The position numbers and the translations under genes are program-made. Of a DNA stretch of 8,221 nucleotides, positions 1 through 5,465 are shown piece after piece. This stretch comes from Candidatus Dormiibacterota bacterium. GTDB taxonomy: Bacteria > Chloroflexota > Dormibacteria > Aeolococcales > Aeolococcaceae. The stretch is from the NCBI GenBank assembly GCA_003170875.1, contig PMYJ01000137.1:1-8221 (forward strand), given 5' to 3'. The notes below the pieces were generated by a model. The model did not search any database. It was given only the letters and a program-made list of their open reading frames with translations, and was not told where the DNA came from. Each line of letters opens with the position of its first letter. The first letter of the stretch is position 1.

Positions 1-342
1 AACCCGAGCGACGAGGCCACCGCTCTCCGCCAGCTTCACCTCGACGACAACAATCGGCTCAATCCTGACGGTGAGGGCTGGGTCGTCCGCGCCTGGCTGG
101 AGCTGGACGCACCCCCCGGTTCGACCTTCATCCTGCGCGAGCTGAAGGAAGACCCCGCCACCGAGAGCCGGATCCCGCTCCACCCGGGGATGCAGATGGT
201 GATCGACACCGAGAGGCTCTGGCACGTGGTCCACAACCCCGGGCCCAAGCCTCGCCACGCGCTGATCACGTCCTTCGAGTCCGGGGACGCCCTCCAGGCG
301 TGGATCGACAGCCAGGTCCCGGTCGAGGCGGCCGCCCGCTAG
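1..342 (+). CDS. C-terminal part of a possible 2-oxoglutarate/Fe(II) oxygenase-like (beta-helix) protein, 5' end outside window
   Basis: The frame is open from the first base and ends in TAG at 340-342, giving 113 residues with no start codon near the left edge, so the gene begins upstream. Visible in the sequence are a His-x-Asp (H13-L-D15), a stretch of short beta-like segments, then WHVVHN (H75) followed ten residues later by an arginine (R85) in PRHALITSFES. An HxD, distal His and downstream Arg in this order is the layout of the iron triad and 2-oxoglutarate-binding arginine in double-stranded beta-helix oxygenases, for example the aspartyl/asparaginyl hydroxylase group. Assigning it there is inference from motifs only. 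A cupin-type protein of unknown function is the alternative. The gene is convergent with the zur gene and separated from it by a hairpin terminator, so it is probably unrelated to metal uptake. Confidence 0.5.
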   Translation, partial: NPSDEATALRQLHLDDNNRLNPDGEGWVVRAWLELDAPPGSTFILRELKEDPATESRIPLHPGMQMVIDTERLWHVVHNPGPKPRHALITSFESGDALQAWIDSQVPVEAAAR

Positions 343-354
343 TCGCGCGCTGCT

Positions 355-390
355 GACCGCGGGGGTGATGGCGACGTCGCCCCCGCGGTC
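355..390. terminator. Strong bidirectional hairpin between convergent genes
   Basis: A perfect 11-base-pair stem is formed by GACCGCGGGGG (355-365) and CCCCCGCGGTC (380-390) around a 14-base loop. The loop region overlaps a 12-base palindrome, GGCGACGTCGCC (370-381), which could form an alternative stem. The hairpin lies in the 55-base gap between the stop of the upstream plus-strand gene (342) and the stop of the minus-strand zur gene (398), so it can terminate both. There is no clear T-run, as is common for terminators in high-GC bacteria. Confidence 0.65.
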
Positions 391-397
391 GCCAGGG

Positions 398-913
398 TCA
401 GCCCTGAGCGGTGCTCGCGCAGCCGGCGCAGGTGCCGGAGAACTCGAGGTGGTGGGCGATGTTGACGAAGCCGGCGTCGGCCCCGACCCGCTCCGCCCAG
501 CGCCAGACCACGGTGTCCTCCACCTCCACGGTGCGGCCGCATTCGCGGCAGACCAGGTGGTGGTGGTGCTTGGCGGTATCGCAGAGGCGGTAGAGGAGTT
601 CGCCGCCGTCTGACCGCAGCGAGTCGATCAGGCCGGCCGCGGCCAGGGTGCGCAGCTGCTGGTAGACGGTGGTCAGACCGACTCGCTCACCCCGCGCCAG
701 CAGGGAGGCGTGGAGCTCCTGGGCGCTCCGGAACCGGTCGGTTTCGGCCAGCACCCCGGAGAGGGCGCGCTTCTGCCGGGTTGACCGGATGTCGGCCGCG
801 GGGGAGCCGGCCGCCAGGAGGGGAGAGCCGCTCCCTGGCAGGGGGGTGCCGGGGCCACCTGCCGCCGGCGGCTTGCTATCTGGAACCATATCGGATAAAC
901 TCTGTAACTGCAT
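398..913 (-). CDS. zur: Fur-family zinc uptake regulator (Zur/FurB type)
   Basis: A metal-responsive DNA-binding repressor of 171 residues. An N-terminal winged helix (about 43-110, with RSTRQKRAL, RSAQELH and LTTVYQQL) is followed by a dimerisation domain. Two CxxC pairs (C122/C125 and C162/C165) form the structural zinc site. D97, C111 and the H116-H119 run match the regulatory zinc ligands known for Mycobacterium tuberculosis FurB (D62, C76, H81, H83), with one extra residue between Cys and the His run. Where that protein has the third-site glutamate E101, this one has W137. The gene is divergent from a metal ABC transporter operon, which supports a Zur role over Fur. The first 40 residues are a Pro/Gly/Ala-rich extension. 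The start is uncertain: neither ATG 913 nor the in-frame ATG at 889 has a clear Shine-Dalgarno. A TAGGCT at 926-931 (minus strand) could be a -10, giving a nearly leaderless message from 913 or a 30-base leader from 889. Confidence 0.9.
   Translation of the reverse strand: MQLQSLSDMVPDSKPPAAGGPGTPLPGSGSPLLAAGSPAADIRSTRQKRALSGVLAETDRFRSAQELHASLLARGERVGLTTVYQQLRTLAAAGLIDSLRSDGGELLYRLCDTAKHHHHLVCRECGRTVEVEDTVVWRWAERVGADAGFVNIAHHLEFSGTCAGCASTAQG
873..901 (+). promoter_or_regulatory. Candidate sigma-70-type promoter for the metal transporter operon
   Basis: TTGCTA (873-878) and TAAACT (896-901) are separated by 17 bases. Each matches four of six positions of the TTGACA/TATAAT consensus. Transcription would begin near 908, about 50 bases before the ATG of the binding-protein gene. 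The -35 overlaps the start of the divergent zur coding region. This is pattern matching in an AT-richer spacer, not proof. Confidence 0.35.
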
Positions 914-925
914 CCATTACCGATA
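889..925. promoter_or_regulatory. Candidate Zur operator region with imperfect inverted repeats
   Basis: This AT-richer stretch between the divergent zur and transporter genes contains two overlapping dyads. One is GTAA (904-907) and TTAC (917-920), spanning 17 bases. The other is the wider TATCGG (889-894) and CCGATA (920-925). There is also a degenerate direct repeat, CGGATAAAC (892-900) and CCGATAAGC (920-928). The dyads overlap the predicted transcription start of the transporter operon, where a repressor would block transcription. None is a good match to the mycobacterial Zur box (TGAAAATCATTTTCA type), so the exact operator is uncertain. Confidence 0.3.
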
Positions 926-960
926 AGCCTATCACGGATCAGAGCGAGCTGACGAGGCAG

Positions 961-1902
961 ATGATGACGAGACGCGCGGGCAGCCGGGGTCGGGATGCCG
1001 TCGCCCTCCTGGCGGGCGCTGCCCTCGTCGCCACCGTCTCTGCCGCCTGCGCCCCTGCCTCCGCATCGGGCCCCGGCAAGATCGCCGCGGTCGGAGCCGA
1101 GAACGAGTACGCCAACGTCATCTCGCAGATCGGCGGAGCGTACGTGTCGGTCAGTGCGGTCATGAGCAACCCCAATACCGACCCGCACACCTTCGAGGCG
1201 AGCCCGCAGGTGGCCCAGACCGTCGGCGCCGCCCAGCTGGTGGTGCAGAACGGGGCCGGTTACGACGGCTTCATGGACACCATCGAGGCCGCGACGCCCA
1301 GCTCCAGCCGCAGGGTGATCGACGTCCAGAGCCTGCTCGGGCTGCCTTCCAGCACCGCCAATCCGCATCTCTGGTACAGCCCCGCCACCATGCCCAAGGT
1401 CGCCGGCGCGATCGCCAACGACCTCGCCGCCCTCGCCCCCGCACACGCCGCCTACTTTCGCAGCGAGGCCACGACCTTCGACAGCTCGCTGGCATCCTGG
1501 CCCCAGGCCATCGGCGCCCTTGAGTTGAGCTTCCCCGGAGCGCCTGTCGCGACCACCGAGCCAGTCGCCGACGACATGCTCCAGGCCGCCGGCCTGGACA
1601 ACCTAACCCCCTGGCCCTTCCAGGCCGACGTCATGAACGGGGTCGATCCGTCTGCCCAGGATGTGAGCCTGGAGCAGGGACTCCTCACCGGTCACCGGGT
1701 CAAGGTGTTCGTCTACAACCAGCAGGTGACCGACTCGCTGACCCAGTCGCTGCTGACCCTTGCCCAGCAGAACCACGTACCGGTGGTCGGCGTCTACGAG
1801 ACCATGCCCACCCCCGGCTACGACTACCAGTCGTGGATGGTGGCCGAGGTTCACGCGGTCCAGCAGGCGCTCGCCGCCGGTGTGTCGACGACCCGGCTGT
1901 GA
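961..1902 (+). CDS. znuA: Metal ABC transporter substrate-binding lipoprotein (ZnuA/cluster A-I family)
   Basis: A 313-residue extracytoplasmic binding protein that would capture Zn(II) or Mn(II) and hand it to the permeases encoded downstream. The N-terminus has arginines, a hydrophobic stretch (13-28) and a cysteine at C30 after VSAA, a somewhat atypical lipobox. The DPH motif places ligand H76 and NPHLWYSP places H136. The third ligand position, in ATTEPVADDML, is E200, and the fourth, in VGVYETMP, is E280. Classical zinc binders (ZnuA, TroA) have His third and Asp fourth. Manganese binders such as PsaA have Glu third. There is no His-rich loop. The family is therefore clear but the metal is not, and Zur next door favours zinc. 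The start is ATG 961 or the adjacent ATG 964. GAGG at 954-957 is better spaced for 964. The stop overlaps the ATPase start (GTGA). Confidence 0.88.
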   Translation: MMTRRAGSRGRDAVALLAGAALVATVSAACAPASASGPGKIAAVGAENEYANVISQIGGAYVSVSAVMSNPNTDPHTFEASPQVAQTVGAAQLVVQNGAGYDGFMDTIEAATPSSSRRVIDVQSLLGLPSSTANPHLWYSPATMPKVAGAIANDLAALAPAHAAYFRSEATTFDSSLASWPQAIGALELSFPGAPVATTEPVADDMLQAAGLDNLTPWPFQADVMNGVDPSAQDVSLEQGLLTGHRVKVFVYNQQVTDSLTQSLLTLAQQNHVPVVGVYETMPTPGYDYQSWMVAEVHAVQQALAAGVSTTRL

Positions 1903-2762
1903 GTGTCCCCACCCTCGACCCGAGTGCCGATGACGCGATCCTGGACGTCGACGGCGTCAGCGTCTGGCTGTCCGGGCGAGAGGTGCTCCACGACGTCCGC
2001 TTCCGGATCATGCCGGGCGAGTTCACCGGTCTGATCGGCTCCAACGGGGCGGGCAAGACCACCCTCTTCCGGGTCATCCTCGGTCTCCAGGCGTCCAGCA
2101 CGGGCAGCGTTCTGGTGGGCGGCCGGCCGCTCACCCGGCGCAACCCGATCATCGGCTACGTCCCCCAGAAGGTCTTCCTCGACCCCGACATGCCGCTGCG
2201 CGCCCGCGACGTGGTGGCCCTCGGCCTCGACGGTCACCGGCTCGGCGTGCCGCTGGGCTGGGGCCGGCGCCGGCAGGCCGTCGACGCCATGCTCGATGCC
2301 GTCGACGCGCGGCGCTTCGCCGACGCCCGGGTGGGCAATCTCTCCGGAGGTGAGCAGCAGCGCGTCCTCATCGCCCACGCCCTGATCAGCCGGCCCCGGC
2401 TGCTTCTCCTCGACGAGCCGCTCGCCAACCTCGACATCCGGGCCGAGGGTGAGGTCGTCGCGCTGCTGGCCCGCATCGCCCGGGAGCAGCGCATCGCCGT
2501 GCTCATCTCGGCCCACGACGTCAACCCGCTGCTCCCGGTGATGGACCGGCTGGTCTACGTCGCGGCGGGGAAGACGGCGAGCGGGACCACCGCCGAGGTG
2601 ATCCGGGCGGAGGTCCTGAGCGCCCTCTACGGCCAGCACGTCGACGTCCTCCGCGTCCACGGCCGCATCCTGGTGGTGGCTGGGGCGGAGGGCCCCTCCG
2701 GGGTCACGGTCGAGGAGACCGACGGCGCCGCGGTTGGGCCCGACATCGTCTCGCTCCGATGA
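1899..2762 (+). CDS. znuC: Metal ABC transporter ATP-binding protein (ZnuC family)
   Basis: The 287-residue ATPase that powers the metal importer on the cytoplasmic side. All nucleotide-binding motifs are present and intact: Walker A GSNGAGKTT (47-55), Q-loop YVPQ (Q90), signature LSGGEQQR (148-155), Walker B LLLLDEP (168-174), D-loop NLD (177-179) and H-loop SAHD (H206). The helical insert (about 95-145) is of ordinary size. A C-terminal tail of about 50 residues after the core (around 240-287) is typical in placement for this family, but I recognise no motif in it. The start chosen is GTG 1899, whose last two bases share the TGA of the binding-protein gene. The stop overlaps the next ATG in the same way (ATGA, 2759-2762). 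Both overlaps indicate translational coupling and fixed stoichiometry within one operon. Longer in-frame starts would run inside the upstream gene and add no homologous sequence. Confidence 0.93.
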   Translation: MSVPTLDPSADDAILDVDGVSVWLSGREVLHDVRFRIMPGEFTGLIGSNGAGKTTLFRVILGLQASSTGSVLVGGRPLTRRNPIIGYVPQKVFLDPDMPLRARDVVALGLDGHRLGVPLGWGRRRQAVDAMLDAVDARRFADARVGNLSGGEQQRVLIAHALISRPRLLLLDEPLANLDIRAEGEVVALLARIAREQRIAVLISAHDVNPLLPVMDRLVYVAAGKTASGTTAEVIRAEVLSALYGQHVDVLRVHGRILVVAGAEGPSGVTVEETDGAAVGPDIVSLR

Positions 2763-3700
2763 ACCAGGTGCTTCGCGTGCTCTTCGCGCCGGGTTTCTTC
2801 GCGAGCGGGCCGGTGCACGCCGCGCTGGTGGTGGGGGCGGTGGTGGCGCTGGTCACCGGAGCTGTCGGGGTCTTCACCGTGATCCGCGGCCAGGCCTTCG
2901 CCGGTCACGCCCTGGGCGAGGTGGGCTCGGCGGGGGGCTCGGCCGCCTTCCTGGGCGGCGCCAACCCGCTCTGGGGTTTCATGGGCATTGCGGTCGTCGC
3001 CGCCGGGCTCATCGAGCTGCTCGGGCTGCACCGGCCGCGGGCTCGCGACGTTGCGACCGGGCTGGTGCTGGGAGCCGGCCTGGGACTGGCCGCGCTCTTC
3101 CTCTACCTGGACGCGACCTCCTCGAGCACCACCGGGGTGGCGGTGACCATCCTCTTCGGCTCCCTCTTCGCGGTGAGTCAGCAGATGCTGCCGAGCATCG
3201 TGGCGCTGAGCGCCGTCTCCCTGGTGGTGATCGCCGTCTGCTACCGGATGCTGCTGCTCAGCTCCCTGAGCTCGGATCTCGCCGCCGCGCGCGGGGTCCC
3301 GGTGCGCGCTCTCGGCATCGCCTACCTGGTGATCATGGCCGTGGCGGTCTCGCTCGCCGCCGAGACCATCGGGGCGATCCTGGCCACGGCCCTCGTGGTC
3401 GGCCCTCCGGCGACCGCGCTGCGCCTGACCAAACGTCCCGGCGGGGCACTGGTGGTCGCCGGACTGATCGGCGTCGCGGCGGTGTGGCTCGGCATCGTCC
3501 TCGCCTACGACAGCTACTACTGGCCGCCGGCCGGGCACGGCTGGCCGGTCAGCTTCTTCGTGGTGGCCCTGGTCTTCCTCTTCTACCTGGTCGCGGGCGC
3601 GGTGACGGGGATCGCGCAGGCGAGACGGAGCCGCCGGTCCGAGAGCGCGTCGCGCCTGGCCGCGAGCGGGTGCGCCGAGCATCCCGGCGACGCTGCGTAG
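2759..3700 (+). CDS. znuB: Metal ABC transporter permease 1 (ABC-3/ZnuB family)
   Basis: An integral membrane permease of 313 residues, made of about eight or nine hydrophobic segments between residues 20 and 285. Family features include RGQAFAGHA (R43 to A51), followed by a Gly/Ser-rich stretch and NPL at 69-71. A cytoplasmic YRMLLLSSLSSDLAAARG loop (162-179) carries the acidic-Ala-x-x-x-x-Gly segment that contacts the ATPase, and VVGPPATA (213-220) follows. The hydrophilic, Arg/Ser-rich tail after about residue 285 (RRSRRSESASR) is longer than usual and is not conserved in the second permease. The gene starts with ATG overlapping the ATPase stop. It ends only 10 bases before the second permease, to which it is clearly homologous. 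The pair most likely forms a heterodimeric channel, as in Mn/Fe importers with two permease subunits. Confidence 0.9.
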   Translation: MNQVLRVLFAPGFFASGPVHAALVVGAVVALVTGAVGVFTVIRGQAFAGHALGEVGSAGGSAAFLGGANPLWGFMGIAVVAAGLIELLGLHRPRARDVATGLVLGAGLGLAALFLYLDATSSSTTGVAVTILFGSLFAVSQQMLPSIVALSAVSLVVIAVCYRMLLLSSLSSDLAAARGVPVRALGIAYLVIMAVAVSLAAETIGAILATALVVGPPATALRLTKRPGGALVVAGLIGVAAVWLGIVLAYDSYYWPPAGHGWPVSFFVVALVFLFYLVAGAVTGIAQARRSRRSESASRLAASGCAEHPGDAA

Positions 3701-3706
3701 AGGGGG
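3701..3706 (+). promoter_or_regulatory. Ribosome binding site fixing the GTG start of permease 2
   Basis: AGGGGG lies four bases before GTG 3711, directly after the TAG of permease 1. The only nearby competitor, the in-frame ATG at 3726, would be 19 bases away, so GTG 3711 is preferred. Confidence 0.6.
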
Positions 3707-3710
3707 TAGA

Positions 3711-4514
3711 GTGTTCTCCGGGTTCATGGTCAACACCTGGATCGCGGCGACGCTGGTCGCGGTGATCGCCGGCGTCGTCGGCTTCTTCGTCGTGTTGCGG
3801 GGCGCGGCGTTCGTCGCCCACGCCATCCCGCACGGCGCCTTCGGGGGCGCGGCGGGCGCCGTCCTCATCGGGGTCAATCCCATCGCCGGGCTCGGCGTCT
3901 TCGCCGTCGGCGGAGCGCTTGGCATCGGCTGGCTGGGGAGGCGCGGACGCCACGACGTGGCCACCGCTCTGGCGCTCGTGCTGATGCTCGGGCTGGGCGC
4001 GCTCTTCCTCTCCTTCAGCGTCGAGTACGCCGCGGCCATCTACTCGTTGCTCTTCGGCGAGGTGCTCGGCGTCCCCTCGGACGAGCTGCTTCCCATCGCC
4101 GGCTTGGGCATCGCCTGCATCGCCGCGCTGGCGGTCCTCTACCGCCCGCTGATGCTCACCTCAATCGCCCCCGAGGTGGCCGAGGCGCGCGGGGTGGGGG
4201 CCCAGCGCATCGAGACGGGCTTCCTGCTGGTGGTCGCGCTGGCGGCGACGATGACGGTGCCGGTGGTGGGGGTGCTCCTGATGTTCAGCCTGATGATCGG
4301 GCCCGCGGCGACAGCGGGATCGCTGACCCGCAGCCCCCGCAACGCCATCGCCCTCTCGGTGCTCCTCGCCCTCGCCACGGTCTGGATCGCGGTCGCGGTC
4401 TCCTACCTGACCAACCTGCCGGTCGGCTTCTTCGTGGGCACGCTCGGTGCCGTCTCGTACGGCTGCGCGCGGATCTGGACGGCGCGGCGCCGCGGGCGGA
4501 CGGCGCCGGCCTGA
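3711..4514 (+). CDS. znuB: Metal ABC transporter permease 2 (ABC-3/ZnuB family)
   Basis: A 267-residue membrane permease and the last gene of the metal-uptake operon. It aligns with permease 1 at the same landmarks. RGAAFVAHA (R30, H37) corresponds to RGQAFAGHA, and GVNP at 54-57 to GANP. YRPLMLTSIAPEVAEARG corresponds to the ATPase-contact loop, and MIGPAATAGSLTRSP to VVGPPATALRLTKRP. It has about eight hydrophobic segments and only a short basic C-terminus (RRRGRTAPA). In the His-rich positions it differs from permease 1: AHAIPHGAF here carries a second His (H41) where permease 1 has Glu. Two diverged permeases in one operon suggest a heterodimer rather than a recent duplication. The GTG start follows a good ribosome binding site. 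The gene is convergent with the oxidoreductase gene, 78 bases away. Confidence 0.88.
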   Translation: MFSGFMVNTWIAATLVAVIAGVVGFFVVLRGAAFVAHAIPHGAFGGAAGAVLIGVNPIAGLGVFAVGGALGIGWLGRRGRHDVATALALVLMLGLGALFLSFSVEYAAAIYSLLFGEVLGVPSDELLPIAGLGIACIAALAVLYRPLMLTSIAPEVAEARGVGAQRIETGFLLVVALAATMTVPVVGVLLMFSLMIGPAATAGSLTRSPRNAIALSVLLALATVWIAVAVSYLTNLPVGFFVGTLGAVSYGCARIWTARRRGRTAPA

Positions 4515-4521
4515 ACGAGGC

Positions 4522-4536
4522 GCGGCCGCCGGCCGC
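4522..4536. terminator. Possible short hairpin terminator between convergent genes
   Basis: GCGGCC (4522-4527) and GGCCGC (4531-4536) form a six-base-pair stem with a three-base loop, seven bases after the permease 2 stop. A second five-base-pair stem, CCGCG/CGCGG, lies at 4551-4562. Neither has a T-run, and short GC stems are frequent by chance at this composition. Confidence 0.3.
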
Positions 4537-4539
4537 CCC

Positions 4540-4605
4540 GGCTCAGAGCTCCGCGTCCGCGGGCGCCATCGCGGCCGCCGCAAACCTCCGGGTCAGAGCT
4601 CGGCG
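4540..4605. repeat. Degenerate 16-base direct repeat at the end of the oxidoreductase gene
   Basis: The 16 bases at 4540-4555 (GGCTCAGAGCTCCGCG) recur at 4590-4605 (GGGTCAGAGCTCGGCG) with 14 of 16 identical, 50 bases apart. The right copy contains the stop codon and last codons of the minus-strand oxidoreductase (ending IAEL). Read on the minus strand, the left copy encodes a similar ending (MAPADAEL, stop) in another frame. It may be a relic of a small tandem duplication or of an alternative gene end. Confidence 0.35.
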
Positions 4606-5465
4606 ATGGCGGGCAGCACCTCCCGACCGATGATCTCGAGCGGTGTGATCCGCCAGACGTCGGTGACTCGACCGTGGGCGACCTGGAAACCCCGCTTGTG
4701 CAGGTCGCGCAGCCCGTCGACGAGCTCGCCCACGCGCTCGCCGCTGGGGCCGACGTCGAAGTTGAAGAGCACCGTCTTCTCGATCTCGTCGTAGTCGCGA
4801 CCCTCCGTCTCGCAGTGCCGGCGGAGCACGTCGAGCTTGTGGTCGAGGTCGGGTCCCGGGAAGAGGTTGCAGGCCTGCGCGTAGAGGGCCACCAGTCGGA
4901 GCGTCTTGCGCTCGCCGGAGCCGCCGATGAGAATCGGCGGGTGGGGGCGGCTGATCGCCTGAGGGGAGTTGAGGGTGCGCTCCAGCGTGGCGTGGGTGCC
5001 GGTGAAGGGCCCGTCGTCGCCACTCCACATCTGCAGGCAGATCTTGAGCGCGTCCTCGAGCAGCTCGAATCTCTCCGCGATCGGTGGGAAGTTGAGCCCC
5101 AGGCCGCGCGACTCCTCCTCGTTCCAGGCGGCGCCGATCCCGAGCATGGCCCGCCCAGCCGAGAGAACGTCGAGGGTGGTGACCGCCTTGGCGAGCAGGC
5201 CCGGCTGGCGGTACACCACCCCGGTCACCAGGGTGAGCAGCTTGACCCGCGCGGTGTGCGCGGCCAGGTATCCGAGGGTCGTGTAGGCCTCCAGCATCTC
5301 GTGCTCGGGGGGCCCCACTCCGCGGATCTGGAAGAAGTGGTCCATCACGCTCACCCTGTCGAATCCCGCCTCCTCGGCGGCCTGGCCGACTCGTGCGAGG
5401 TCATGGCCGAGGCTGTCCGGCCCGCCGGGCCAGGTGTAGTCCGGGATGTGCAGACCCAGCTTCAT
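4593..5465 (-). CDS. Luciferase-like (LLM class) probable F420-dependent oxidoreductase
   Basis: A 290-residue TIM-barrel flavin/deazaflavin oxidoreductase of the bacterial luciferase-like family. It is probably cytoplasmic and probably uses coenzyme F420. The F420 preference is inferred from the closest sequence pattern, not from a decisive residue. Family landmarks are MKLGLHIPDYTW at the N-terminus, AEEAGFDRVSVMDHF (30-44), TGVVYRQP (81-88), TLDVLSAGRAMLGIGAAWN (97-115), RFELLEDAL, and PHPPILIGGSGERKTLRL followed by an ACN motif around 170-200. The substrate cannot be told. The start is ATG 5463-5465. Its AGGAGG ribosome binding site sits inside the end of the upstream dehydratase gene, whose TGA overlaps this ATG. 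The two are therefore one transcript and probably translationally coupled. The gene ends with TGA at 4593-4595, convergent with the transporter operon. Confidence 0.88.
   Translation of the reverse strand: MKLGLHIPDYTWPGGPDSLGHDLARVGQAAEEAGFDRVSVMDHFFQIRGVGPPEHEMLEAYTTLGYLAAHTARVKLLTLVTGVVYRQPGLLAKAVTTLDVLSAGRAMLGIGAAWNEEESRGLGLNFPPIAERFELLEDALKICLQMWSGDDGPFTGTHATLERTLNSPQAISRPHPPILIGGSGERKTLRLVALYAQACNLFPGPDLDHKLDVLRRHCETEGRDYDEIEKTVLFNFDVGPSGERVGELVDGLRDLHKRGFQVAHGRVTDVWRITPLEIIGREVLPAIAEL

Noticed and set aside
370..381. The palindrome GGCGACGTCGCC as an operator
   Set aside because: It lies in the loop of the 11-base-pair terminator stem between convergent genes, where no promoter is expected.
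781..960. A 60-codon upstream extension of the binding-protein gene
   Set aside because: It would overlap the zur coding region and the promoter spacer, and would put the signal peptide and lipobox in the middle of the protein. ATG 961/964 gives a normal export signal.
2627..4039. A 470-codon open frame on the minus strand across the ATPase end and both permeases
   Set aside because: It lies antisense to three intact, motif-rich genes. Its product is low-complexity and full of Arg/Gly/Asp/His runs, as expected from the opposite strand of GC-rich codons.
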